Shown piece by piece: positions 10,601 through 17,100 of a DNA stretch of 64,000 nt (positions within the stretch are counted from its first letter, which is position 1; each line of letters opens with the position of its first letter). Location of the stretch: NCBI RefSeq assembly GCF_004339525.1, contig NZ_SMGE01000001.1:2976001-3040000 (forward strand), written 5' to 3'. Under the pieces are notes generated by a model. That model did no database searches. It had not been told where the DNA came from and saw nothing but the letters and a program-made list of their open reading frames with translations. The position numbers and the translations under genes were made by a program. The stretch is from Flavobacterium sp. 90 (GTDB lineage Bacteria > Bacteroidota > Bacteroidia > Flavobacteriales > Flavobacteriaceae).

Positions 10601-11196
10601 ATTTTTTGTGTATAAAAAGTAATATTTTCTGCTATTACATAATCTAACAAATGCTGAGTTTTGAATTTTTCTATAGTTGGGTAATCAAAGATAAGTTCAT
10701 ATTTTGTTAATGGAGTACTTTTGAGAATTGGTTGGTTTTCTAAAGATTTTTTCAAAGCCAAATTAATTTCATTTGTAAAATTAATTTTTGTCCATGTCAG
10801 GAAATCCTCATTTAAAATAGTATCATTCGTTCTTTTATTAATTTGATATTGATTCGCAGTATAATAATCATTTAGACATTTTGCATACACCAAATTCAAA
10901 ATCGCTTTTGACGGAACCGAAACTCTATTAATATCAGTTTTAAGATTGTTTAAGATTTTAGTTTTTGCATTTTCGTCGAAAACCTGTAAATACTTAGATT
11001 GATAAAAAAAGCTTTTTATGATTTGTACTTCGTCTTTGTCTGAAACAGCTTTTTTATAGATTTTAGTTACTATTTCATTAGCTGATTTTATTTTGCCTTC
11101 GTTTTCAAAATCAATAACCTTGTCCCATTTTTTGTCATTTTGCTGCGCAAATAAAGCTGTCGTGAACAATAAGAAAACAAATAATATATTTTTCAT
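4699..11196 (-). CDS. Giant alpha-2-macroglobulin family protein with inserted SusC-type regulatory and TonB-plug module
   Basis: The 2165-residue secreted protein starts at the ATG at 11196 with a signal peptide (MKNILFVFLLFTTALFAQQ). Roughly 24 in-frame codons further upstream add a non-signal extension and were rejected. The N-terminal 450 residues are helical and repeat-like. MG-type domains follow (NGKVEFYLDRAIYRPGQTVYYKG is the conserved MG2 signature). At about 1179-1375 lies a carboxypeptidase-regulatory-like domain (SGTITDKSGLPVPGVSVVVKG) plus a TonB-receptor plug (LEEVVVVGYG ... PLYIVDGE ... GANGVIIITTKK), as at the N-terminus of SusC proteins but with no barrel. The alpha-2-macroglobulin core then resumes (TDSTGKVSFNFTSPEALTAWK). 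A thioester-type CAEQ motif has Cys1619 and Gln1622, followed by an alpha-helical toroid and a receptor-binding-like end. Known bacterial relatives trap proteases in the periplasm or at the surface. The role of the inserted module is unknown. Confidence 0.9.
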   Translation of the reverse strand: MKNILFVFLLFTTALFAQQNDKKWDKVIDFENEGKIKSANEIVTKIYKKAVSDKDEVQIIKSFFYQSKYLQVFDENAKTKILNNLKTDINRVSVPSKAILNLVYAKCLNDYYTANQYQINKRTNDTILNEDFLTWTKINFTNEINLALKKSLENQPILKSTPLTKYELIFDYPTIEKFKTQHLLDYVIAENITFYTQKIRSWEIQKSDFLPYKKELLGNSNAFIKLNFDFVTNENLKQALKLYQKQEENNPSTENLWERIQFCKKYIIDSDEDYFHALISLQKNTTDLFLIQKIQLDKASYLNENVSKETHPDYNIKAVATLDSILNVNNRSNAYKLAILKKENILAKKINIQLQKYNYNEENTRAFIQYKNIENVKISFFKIEQNQLSGLEQYNSQKDSLKDFIVQKTQPVVSKSYALTNKKDYLEYSTEVLLPQLKTGSYLVYFESESDLKGKKGSAFETITISNFIVLASQTNKSESYQVLDRKTGKPLENVTVKSPTFTITTNKNGVAIFERSKEVSNEVVTFYATNDTLSIRKNYLSYNSQYSSDDTEKFNGKVEFYLDRAIYRPGQTVYYKGIAIQKLRNKTSVVPKTTFHIIIEDPNNTEIKKFDVTTNEFGSFSGEFILPKTGLTGNFTITAEEPDDYENDIVYDKKEDKHPFWDDVDLQTSQIEFRVEEYKRPKFEVIFEPKKESFQLNKTIKVKGNAKAFAGSNISDANVTYTVTRYTSYFRNYYTQEQNEVLTTGETKTDASGKFSIDFVALPSKNSKKEQLPIFNYIINATVTDINGETHESQTTVRVGYHDLDLKIIVADEIETKDKKGIKLISTNLNGEFLAVKGELKIYFVAPKSLKFKGRVFPQPEIESITNQDFEKLFPYEINPDQKEKTTETLVFSKKVDTQKDKTLALDFISDYKSGNYKIVFSAKDSFDNLIETTSNFELTQSKDKFDTSRLFTVQQINPDAKKDGFALIKLTSIIPDLYITATGNYDSKVFSEDIYHLQNNETVIKIPLKKEFQGAVLINFESIFENEKFSNDLSVLLKTENPELKFNVETFRSKIQPGSSENWSFKLNGIATKNEAEVLASMYDSSLDQFSTKEWNALKLYDYSYGNNTKSLLGSDKTHTYINNLNTSSNRIDLKNEATQLIWFGFDFNTNSNTLYLQREYQRQLSKKIRKPLNAKMISGTITDKSGLPVPGVSVVVKGTLRTTQSDFDGYYEIETTENEELVFSFIGSKNQSVIIGNKKTIDIVLTEDPSNLEEVVVVGYGMKKEKKSLGYAVARYKSGDINTEQVEEDNQVYSNAGPEGALAGRVQGIQIRGTASISGKSPLYIVDGEIASEEDVKKLNPSDILEMSVVKDKDVQASYGSKGANGVIIITTKKALEALTQVKARKNLSETAFFLPNLKTDSTGKVSFNFTSPEALTAWKLRLLAHNKDAVSGYLEKSVVTQKELMVLPNFPRFFREKDTIVISAKISNITDKAKTGIAILQFFDATTMQPIDAKMLNAKNVRNFTVGAFGNTTATWTISIPEGLQGVQYKILAKSGDFSDGEENILPVLTNNMLVTESIPIWVRGDSTKEYTFENLKNNSSTTLKNHQLTLEYTSNPAWIAIQSLPYLIEYEHECAEQTFARFYANALASEIISSNPKIATVFENWRKNGKLNSKLEENEELKSIILAETPWLNDAQSEDEKKKNLALLFDLEKMKTSQEATFDKLKQKQKPSGAFSWFDGSDESEYITRHILAGLGHLSKLDKSENNVIKINQIAEKGVPFLDNKFLEYYKNKTKNLKTSEKLIWVNPYSDLHYLYTRSFYLDKYPLSDTLKKATKLYLETAKKDWLNYSLYEKGLAALTLNRFGEKDTAKKIIESLKETSSNNEDWGMYWIANKAGWYWYQAPIETQALLIEAFAEVNNDTKSVDAMKVWLLKNKQTKNWPTTKSTTEAVYALLMQGNDWLSVKDNTVIKIGSEKILTKKLAENEKEAETGYIKLNWKTEEVKKEMALISIQNKSKVPGFGGVYWQYFEDLDKIKNNSGAVLSVSKELYLKKNSLKGDQLEKITTKNPLKTGDLVTVRLVIKSKEDMEYVHLKDMRASCFEPVNVLSEYKYKDGLGYYMSTKDAATHLFFDHINKGTYVIEYDIRVNNNGEFSNGITTIESMYAPEFSSHTKGIRVKVN

Positions 11197-11314
11197 AAAG
11201 TAGTTTTGGTATATAGAGTGCGATTTTGGATTAAAGGTTGGGAACTTGATAAAATAAATTTCGTACAAATTACTAATTTATCTCTAAAAGCAAATGATAC
11301 ATTTTATATTTCCT

Positions 11315-11322
11315 TATTTTTG
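11315..11322 (+). promoter_or_regulatory. TAnnTTTG box immediately before the TPR gene
   Basis: TATTTTTG ends four bases before the ATG at 11327. If it is the -7 element, the transcript would begin at or next to the start codon. No clear -33 TTTG is present. Confidence 0.35.
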
Positions 11323-11326
11323 AAGC

Positions 11327-12013
11327 ATGAAAAAACTGCTATTTCTTTTTTTATTGGTGCCCATTTTAGGATGGTCGCAATCAAATTTTGAAAAAGCAGA
11401 AAAGTTGTTTCAGGCAAAGAAATATGATGAAGCACAAGTTATTTTTGAAGGATTTCTAAAAACAAAACCTTTAGATATAAAAACTCTTGAATATTTAGGT
11501 GAAATTGAAGCGCGACAAAAATCGTGGGTAAAAGGAGCAGAATATTTTAAAAAGTTAAAGGAATTAAAACCTACTGAAGCCGATTATTTTTTTAAATATG
11601 GCGGTTGTTTAGCCATGAGAGCGATGGAGGTGAATAAGCTAAAAGCTTTTACGATGGTTGATGGCATGAAACAAGCTTTTGAAAGAGCAATTGTTCTGAA
11701 TCCAAAACACGTTCAAGCGAGATGGGCTTTGATCGAAATCTACTTGCAATTACCAGGGATTTTGGGAGGAAGTGAGTCAAAAGCAATTGCATATTCGAAT
11801 GAATTAGCACAGTTTTCACCTGTTGATGGTTATTTGTCAAGAGGCAGAATCGAAGAGTATTTTAAAAGATATACATCGGCAGAAAAAAATTATATAAAAG
11901 CAAATGAAATTGGTAAATCAAAAGTCACATTTCAAAAATTATATAATTTATATTTGAATAAATTAAAAGACCCTAAAAAGGCACAGGAATTAAAACGAAA
12001 ATTTGAAGTATAG
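11327..12013 (+). CDS. Secreted tetratricopeptide-repeat protein
   Basis: The 228-residue protein has a signal peptide (MKKLLFLFLLVPILGWSQ). TPR units follow: NFEKAEKLFQAKKYDEAQVIFEGFLKTKP, then a second unit ending KLKELKP, a longer central unit (AFERAIVLNPKHVQARWALIEIYLQLPG) and a C-terminal one (TSAEKNYIKANEIGKSK). TPRs mediate protein contacts, so a periplasmic scaffold or chaperone role is plausible but unproven. It is transcribed divergently from the alpha-2-macroglobulin gene and stands 79 bases before the Mur ligase gene. The family resembles proteins often annotated only as tetratricopeptide repeat protein. Confidence 0.82.
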   Translation: MKKLLFLFLLVPILGWSQSNFEKAEKLFQAKKYDEAQVIFEGFLKTKPLDIKTLEYLGEIEARQKSWVKGAEYFKKLKELKPTEADYFFKYGGCLAMRAMEVNKLKAFTMVDGMKQAFERAIVLNPKHVQARWALIEIYLQLPGILGGSESKAIAYSNELAQFSPVDGYLSRGRIEEYFKRYTSAEKNYIKANEIGKSKVTFQKLYNLYLNKLKDPKKAQELKRKFEV

Positions 12014-12092
12014 AGATCAAATCTCTAGGATAAATTCTATGAAATAATTGGAATTTGCCACCGATACTTCGGGATAAAAAATTGGAATTTAA

Positions 12093-13448
12093 ATGAGAAC
12101 ACATTTCATCGCAATAGGCGGGAGCGCAATGCACAACTTGGCATTAGCATTGCATAACAAAGGATATCAGGTAACAGGAAGTGATGATGCTATTTTTGAA
12201 CCTTCAAAATCAAGATTAGAAAAAAAAGGAATTTTGCCTGCTGAATTAGGTTGGTTTCCTGAGAAAATCACTGCCGATATTGATGCAATAATTCTTGGAA
12301 TGCACGCTAAGGCGGATAACCCGGAGTTGCTTAAAGCGCAGGAATTAGGTTTGAAAATTTATTCGTATCCAGAATTTTTATACGAACAATCTAAGAATAA
12401 AACGCGTGTTGTAATTGGTGGCTCTCACGGAAAAACTACAATTACTTCGATGATTTTGCACGTAATGCATTATCATAATATCGAAGTTGATTATATGGTT
12501 GGTGCGCAATTAGAAGGTTTTGATACTATGGTGCATCTTACTGAGGAAAATGATTTTATGGTTCTGGAAGGTGACGAATATTTATCTTCTCCAATTGACA
12601 GACGTCCAAAATTTCATTTGTATCAGCCAAATATTGCTTTAATTTCTGGAATTGCATGGGATCATATTAATGTTTTTCCAACGTATGAAAACTATGTGGA
12701 GCAATTCGAGATTTTTATTGCTAAAATTACAAATGGCGGAATATTAGTTTACAACGAAGATGATTCTGAAGTAAAACGTGTTGCGGAAGCGGCTACAAAC
12801 CCAATTCGTAAATTAGCATATTCTACTCCAAAATACACTGTAAGCGATGGCGTAACTTTATTAGAAACTCCGGAAGGCAATATGCCAATTGAAGTTTTTG
12901 GTGCGCATAACTTGAATAATCTTGCGGGAGCAAAATGGATTTGCCAAAATATGGGCGTTGACGAAGCTGATTTCTACGAAGCAATTGCAAGTTTTAAAGG
13001 CGCATCGAAGCGTTTAGAAAAAATTGCCGAAGGAAAAGGCAAAGTTGCTTACAAAGATTTTGCACATTCGCCAAGTAAAGTGGCTGCAACTACAAAAGCG
13101 GTAAAAGAGCAATACCCAAACAGAACTCTGGTTGCGTGCTTAGAATTGCATACTTACAGTAGTTTGAATGCCGAATTTCTAAAAGAATATGAAGGAGCAT
13201 TAGAATATGCAGATGTTGCGGTGGTTTTTTATTCGCCTGACGCTGTAAAAATTAAACAACTTGAAGAAGTGACTTACGAGCAAATAGCAAGTTCTTTTAA
13301 TCGTGAAGATTTAATTATTTATACTAATCCGGCAGAATTTAAAGAATATTTGTTCAATTTAAATCTTGAAAACTCAGCTTTATTATTGATGAGTTCTGGA
13401 AATTACGGAGGTTTAAATTTTGATGAAGTAAAAGGTTTGATTAATTAG
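12093..13448 (+). CDS. mpl: Mpl-like Mur ligase (UDP-N-acetylmuramate:murein peptide ligase or related)
   Basis: Cytoplasmic ATP-dependent ligase of the Mur family. The order is an N-terminal Rossmann domain (HFIAIGGSAMHNLALAL), ATP P-loop GGSHGKTT at 110-117, the central-domain His motif GIAWDHINVF, and a C-terminal domain with KDFAHSPSKV. The DFAHxP motif and the 451-residue length favour Mpl, which attaches recycled murein tripeptide to UDP-MurNAc, over MurC, which usually has DYAHHP. MurC is normally encoded in a division and cell-wall cluster that is absent here. The gene has its own terminator 30 bases downstream. The exact substrate is inferred from motifs only. Confidence 0.8.
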   Translation: MRTHFIAIGGSAMHNLALALHNKGYQVTGSDDAIFEPSKSRLEKKGILPAELGWFPEKITADIDAIILGMHAKADNPELLKAQELGLKIYSYPEFLYEQSKNKTRVVIGGSHGKTTITSMILHVMHYHNIEVDYMVGAQLEGFDTMVHLTEENDFMVLEGDEYLSSPIDRRPKFHLYQPNIALISGIAWDHINVFPTYENYVEQFEIFIAKITNGGILVYNEDDSEVKRVAEAATNPIRKLAYSTPKYTVSDGVTLLETPEGNMPIEVFGAHNLNNLAGAKWICQNMGVDEADFYEAIASFKGASKRLEKIAEGKGKVAYKDFAHSPSKVAATTKAVKEQYPNRTLVACLELHTYSSLNAEFLKEYEGALEYADVAVVFYSPDAVKIKQLEEVTYEQIASSFNREDLIIYTNPAEFKEYLFNLNLENSALLLMSSGNYGGLNFDEVKGLIN

Positions 13449-13478
13449 ATAATTAGTCAATTTGATAATGAGATAATG

Positions 13479-13513
13479 TGCCAATTGCAGTTTTGTAATT
13501 GGCATTTTTTTTT
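13479..13513 (+). terminator. Terminator after the Mpl-like gene
   Basis: TGCCAATT pairs with AATTGGCA around a GCAGTTTTGT loop and is followed by nine T. Confidence 0.9.
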
Positions 13514-13599
13514 GGAATTTGGTACCGAATCTCAATGTCATTAAGATAAGAGGAAATTTATATAATTACTTAATAGTTTAATTAAGAAAGTAATTAGAA

Positions 13600-13709
13600 A
13601 AATCCGTTTTTATCAGCGTTTTCGCTTCAGCGAATCGGTAAAATCAGCGTCTAATTTCGACGCGGATAAAACAGATTTACTTCGTAAAAACGCGGATAAA
13701 AACGGATTT
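13600..13709. repeat. 110-bp nested imperfect palindrome
   Basis: The element begins AAATCCGTTTTTATC and ends with the exact reverse complement of those 15 bases. Inward, AGCGTTTT faces AAAACGCG, and further in, AAAATCAGCGTC faces GACGCGGATAAAA, so nearly the whole element can fold into one long hairpin. It lies between the Mpl terminator and the 3' end of the DUF1287 gene. The form suggests a dispersed repeat or MITE-like element; I recall similar AAATCCGTTTTATCCGCG elements from other Flavobacterium genomes. No coding potential is seen. Confidence 0.8.
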
Positions 13710-13723
13710 GATTTGCAATATTT

Positions 13724-14350
13724 TTATTTCCAATATCTGTAGTGCCCAACTATTTTATATTCAAATAAGCAATCTTGTAGAACTTGTCCGTCGCCAACAT
13801 TGTGAACGATTAGATTTCGTTTTCCATCTTTTGACTTTTTGTTTGTGACAATACCAATGTGAGGTAATTTATTATTAATTAACCACGTTACAATTTCTCC
13901 GGTTTTATAATCTTTTGCGTCTTGAGTTATAATAAGTTTTTCTCCGTTTCTTTCAAAGAATATTTCCAGATTTGGAACTCTTCTGTGATCGATATTCGTG
14001 TCGGTTTTTGTCATTCCCCATTTTTTTAGATTTGGATATTCTGAAAAATGTTCTACCATATCTTCGTGAACTTCTTTTTGCAAATCAATGCCTAATTTTC
14101 GATAAGAACGAATAATAACATCTGTACAAACACCTTTGTTTGCTGGAACATCTCCGTTAGGATATTCGATCGAAAAATAAGCAGGATCATAATCTATCGA
14201 AGGGTCAATTATTGAGATTGCCGCATTTGATAATTTTTCGGCAAAAGTATTAGTTTGTTGTACTTCATTTTTAGCGTAAGCATTACTTTTTTCTTTTTGA
14301 TTACAAGAAAAGAGTAAAAATAGGATTAGCAAAGTTGATACAGATTTCAT
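13724..14350 (-). CDS. DUF1287 lipoprotein
   Basis: The 208-residue protein has a lipoprotein signal (LLILFLLFSC, lipidated Cys16). The DUF1287 body reads YPNGDVPANKGVCTDVIIRSYRKLGIDLQ, then DTNIDHRRVPNLEIFF and NKLPHIGIV. DUF1287 is related in fold to NlpC/P60 cysteine hydrolases. Cys75 and His164 are at the expected positions for a Cys-His pair, but the reaction is uncharacterised to my knowledge. Peptidoglycan or amide hydrolysis in the periplasm is inference. The gene is alone on the minus strand, with the 110-bp palindrome just beyond its stop codon. Confidence 0.88.
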   Translation of the reverse strand: MKSVSTLLILFLLFSCNQKEKSNAYAKNEVQQTNTFAEKLSNAAISIIDPSIDYDPAYFSIEYPNGDVPANKGVCTDVIIRSYRKLGIDLQKEVHEDMVEHFSEYPNLKKWGMTKTDTNIDHRRVPNLEIFFERNGEKLIITQDAKDYKTGEIVTWLINNKLPHIGIVTNKKSKDGKRNLIVHNVGDGQVLQDCLFEYKIVGHYRYWK

Positions 14351-14479
14351 TCTTTTTGTGATTAAGTTGATTAGATTGATGATTTGATTCTAAAATTAGT
14401 TAATTTGAAAATAGGAATAACTTTTATGAGTGATTTTTCTTATTTTTTAGATATATTCGCCTTTTAAGATTGTAATAAA

Positions 14480-14938
14480 ATGAATTCAAAAATAGAGGTT
14501 GTAAAAACAACAAGTGAAAATCCGGATTTTGTAACGCTGATTAAAATATTTGATACTTTTTTATGGGAACGTTATCCGGAACTAAAAAAGGATTATTGGG
14601 GCAATAATTTGATTGAATTTAATGATAATGTTGTTCTTATTTATTTAGACGGAAAACCTGTTGCAAGTGGTTGCTTCAAGAAATATAATGAGAATACTGT
14701 AGAGCTAAAACGTATGTTTGTTTTGCCTGAATCAAGAGGTTTAGGATTGGCTCAGCAAGTTATCAAAGAATTAGAAATAGAGGCGAAGAAGCAGGGTTTT
14801 GAAACGATGATTTTAGAAACGCTTTATAAACAAGTTGAAGCTATTAGTTTGTATCAAAAAGTGGGATTTGAAATTGTAGAGAATTATGAACCTTATGTAG
14901 GGTTGAAGAATAGTGTTTGTATGCGTAAATCTATATAA
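14480..14938 (+). CDS. GNAT family N-acetyltransferase
   Basis: At 152 residues it is the normal length for a single GNAT domain. The acetyl-CoA-binding motif A is visible as VELKRMFVLPESRGLGLAQQVI (RGLGL at 86-90), followed by the C-terminal strand EAISLYQKVGFEIVENYEPY. The acyl acceptor cannot be read from the sequence. The gene lies 12 bases before radC and probably starts a four-gene operon (GNAT, radC, yjjG-like, unknown secreted protein). A TATATTCG box sits upstream at about 14453. Confidence 0.9.
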   Translation: MNSKIEVVKTTSENPDFVTLIKIFDTFLWERYPELKKDYWGNNLIEFNDNVVLIYLDGKPVASGCFKKYNENTVELKRMFVLPESRGLGLAQQVIKELEIEAKKQGFETMILETLYKQVEAISLYQKVGFEIVENYEPYVGLKNSVCMRKSI

Positions 14939-14950
14939 TTCCTGACTATT

Positions 14951-15640
14951 ATGAAAGAAGGTTATTTTCCGATTTCAGATTGGTCAGAAGACGATCGCCC
15001 ACGAGAAAAATTAATGTTAAAAGGTATTGATGCTTTAAGCGATGCTGAATTAATTGCCATTTTAATTGGATCAGGAAGTCGAAATGAATCTGCAGTTGAT
15101 TTAAGTAAAAGAATTTTAGCCAGTGTAGATAGTCTAAATTCCTTGGCAAAATTATCTTTATCTCAATTGATGAACTTTAAAGGAATAGGAGAGGCAAAGG
15201 CAATTACAATTGTTGCTGCTTTAGAATTAGGTCGTCGAAGAAGAGTTGAAGAAACTGTCGAGTTGGTTAGAATTACATCAAGCAAATTAGTTTTCGAAAT
15301 TATGCAGCCAATTATAGGTGAACTTCCACATGAAGAATTTTGGGTGCTTTTTCTGAATAATTCTAACAAAATAATTTCTAAATCTCAATTAAGCAAGGGT
15401 GGAATTACAGGAACAGTTGTTGATGTTCGTCTTCTTTTTAAATTGGCACTCGAAACTGGAGCTACTGGCTTGATTTTATGTCATAATCATCCGTCAGGGA
15501 ATTTGATTCCGAGTGAGGCTGATAAGCAAATTACAAATAAAATAAAGATAGCAGGAGAGAGTTTAGATGTTAAAGTTTTAGATCATTTGATTATTACTGA
15601 AACAAATTATTATAGTTTTGTAGATGAAGGAATTTTATAA
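14951..15640 (+). CDS. radC: RadC family JAB-domain protein
   Basis: The 229-residue protein has an N-terminal helix-hairpin-helix segment (LSLSQLMNFKGIGEAKAITIVAALELGRR) and a C-terminal JAB/MPN domain. The metal motif is intact: His178-x-His180-Pro-Ser-Gly with Asp191 in EADKQI. RadC was once linked to DNA repair, but its biochemical role remains unsettled; the JAMM motif suggests a metal-dependent hydrolase. It lies between the GNAT gene (12 bases) and the HAD phosphatase gene (3 bases), which implies cotranscription. Confidence 0.93.
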   Translation: MKEGYFPISDWSEDDRPREKLMLKGIDALSDAELIAILIGSGSRNESAVDLSKRILASVDSLNSLAKLSLSQLMNFKGIGEAKAITIVAALELGRRRRVEETVELVRITSSKLVFEIMQPIIGELPHEEFWVLFLNNSNKIISKSQLSKGGITGTVVDVRLLFKLALETGATGLILCHNHPSGNLIPSEADKQITNKIKIAGESLDVKVLDHLIITETNYYSFVDEGIL

Positions 15641-15643
15641 GTT

Positions 15644-16330
15644 ATGAATACCACTATTACCGACATTTTTTTTGATTTAGATCACACGCTTTGGGATTTC
15701 GATAAAAACTCAGAAATGGCTTTTGATCGCATTTTTAAAAATAGGTTTCCCGATATTAAAATTGAGGATTTTATATCGAAATATGCTCCTATAAACCAGG
15801 CTTGCTGGAAATTATATCAAAACGATGAAATCACGCACGTCGAGTTGCGTTACAATAGATTGAAGCTTTCGTTTGATGCTTTGAATTATGAAATATCAGA
15901 TGAAGATATTAATCAGATTGCCAATGATTATATCGAATTTTTAACCGATAATAATTATCTTTTTGATGGAGCAATCGAAGTTTTGGATTACTTAAAACCA
16001 AAATACAAACTGCATATTATCACTAATGGTTTTGCTGCGGTTCAGGATAAAAAGATAAATAATGCTGCGCTTGCAGGTTATTTTAATACGATAACAAATT
16101 CTGAATTAGCGGGTGTTAAAAAACCAAATAGTATTATCTTTGATTATGCTGTCAATTTGGCTCAAGCCTCAAAAGAAAGTAGTATTATGATTGGAGATTG
16201 TCTCGATGCAGATGTTAATGGTGCATTGAATGCCGGTTTGGATGCAATCTTTTTTAATGAAAAAAATATTGAAGCTCCTGAAAATATCAAACAAATAAAC
16301 CATTTATTAGAACTTAAAAAATATTTATAA
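15644..16330 (+). CDS. HAD hydrolase, YjjG-type nucleotidase
   Basis: The 228-residue HAD-superfamily phosphatase has motif I DLDHTLWD (nucleophile Asp11, Asp13), motif II HIITNG, motif III Lys in GVKKPNSIIF and motif IV MIGDCLDADVNGA. The helical cap and the sequence DHTLWDFDKN are typical of YjjG, a house-cleaning pyrimidine nucleotidase that removes non-canonical nucleotides. It starts 3 bases after radC and stops 2 bases before the next gene, so translational coupling is likely. Substrate assignment rests on similarity to YjjG and is moderately sure. Confidence 0.88.
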   Translation: MNTTITDIFFDLDHTLWDFDKNSEMAFDRIFKNRFPDIKIEDFISKYAPINQACWKLYQNDEITHVELRYNRLKLSFDALNYEISDEDINQIANDYIEFLTDNNYLFDGAIEVLDYLKPKYKLHIITNGFAAVQDKKINNAALAGYFNTITNSELAGVKKPNSIIFDYAVNLAQASKESSIMIGDCLDADVNGALNAGLDAIFFNEKNIEAPENIKQINHLLELKKYL

Positions 16331-16332
16331 TT

Positions 16333-17085
16333 ATGAGAATAAAATTTTTGTTAATTGCACTTCTAACTTCGTTCATTGGATTTTCGCAATCTGTTAATGA
16401 TTATAAAGCGGTGATTGTTCCGTTAAAATATGATTTTCTTAAAACCGAAAATCAATATAGAATGTCTACAATGACAAAATCAAATTTAAATAAAGCTGGT
16501 TTTCAGGCTTTTTATGCTAATGAACAACTTCCTGCAGGATATGGAGATCGTTGTGATCTTTTGTATGTAGATGTAAAAAGAGATAATGGATTTTTAGTAA
16601 CAAAACTTTTTGTTGAGCTTAAAGATTGTTATGGAAAAGTGATTTATACTTCGGAAATTGGTAAAAGCAAAGAAAAAGATTATGAAGTTGCTTATAGAGA
16701 ATGTCTGGATTTGGCATTTGTATCTATAACTGGATTACATTATAAATATAGTGGTAAATCAGTTGCTCCAACAGTAAAAGCTGTGCCTGTAAGTGCTGCT
16801 GCTGCATCTGTTGCTACTTCATCAACATTAGTTCTTGTTGCTCCTTCACCAGATCTTAAAGATCCTAATTTATTGTATGCACAACCAACCGAATCAGGAT
16901 ATCAATTGATTGACAAAACACCAAAAGTTGTTATGAAGTTGCTTAAAACTTCACAAACTAATGTGTTTATTGCAATAAAAGATAATGTGCAAGGGTCATT
17001 AATCTTGAAAGAAGACGGAAATTGGTATTTTGAATCTTATCAAAATGATAAATTAGTTTCAGAAAAAATTGTTGTTAAATTCTAA
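16333..17085 (+). CDS. Secreted protein of unknown function
   Basis: I do not recognise the family. The 250-residue precursor has a signal peptide (MRIKFLLIALLTSFIGFSQ). A globular domain of about 120 residues follows (VNDYKAVIVPLKYDFLKTENQYRMSTMTK ... YVDVKRDNGFLVTKLFVELKDCYGKVIYTSEIG) with two Cys-containing segments. A low-complexity Ala/Val/Ser linker lies at about 150-180, then a short C-terminal beta-rich domain (GNWYFESYQNDKLVSEKIVVKF). It is the last gene of the GNAT-radC-yjjG run and converges on rarA with only 15 bases between them. An envelope location is likely. Confidence 0.75.
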   Translation: MRIKFLLIALLTSFIGFSQSVNDYKAVIVPLKYDFLKTENQYRMSTMTKSNLNKAGFQAFYANEQLPAGYGDRCDLLYVDVKRDNGFLVTKLFVELKDCYGKVIYTSEIGKSKEKDYEVAYRECLDLAFVSITGLHYKYSGKSVAPTVKAVPVSAAAASVATSSTLVLVAPSPDLKDPNLLYAQPTESGYQLIDKTPKVVMKLLKTSQTNVFIAIKDNVQGSLILKEDGNWYFESYQNDKLVSEKIVVKF

Positions 17086-17100
17086 ATATAAAATAGGGTT

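Noticed and set aside
11197..11268. 24-codon N-terminal extension of the alpha-2-macroglobulin gene
   Set aside because: It would place a charged stretch before a clear signal peptide beginning MKNILFVFLL.
12014..12092. Small AGAGAT/ATCTCT and CCGA/TCGG inverted repeats and the twice-repeated AATTGGAATTT before the Mpl-like gene
   Set aside because: Too short to separate from chance in AT-rich DNA.
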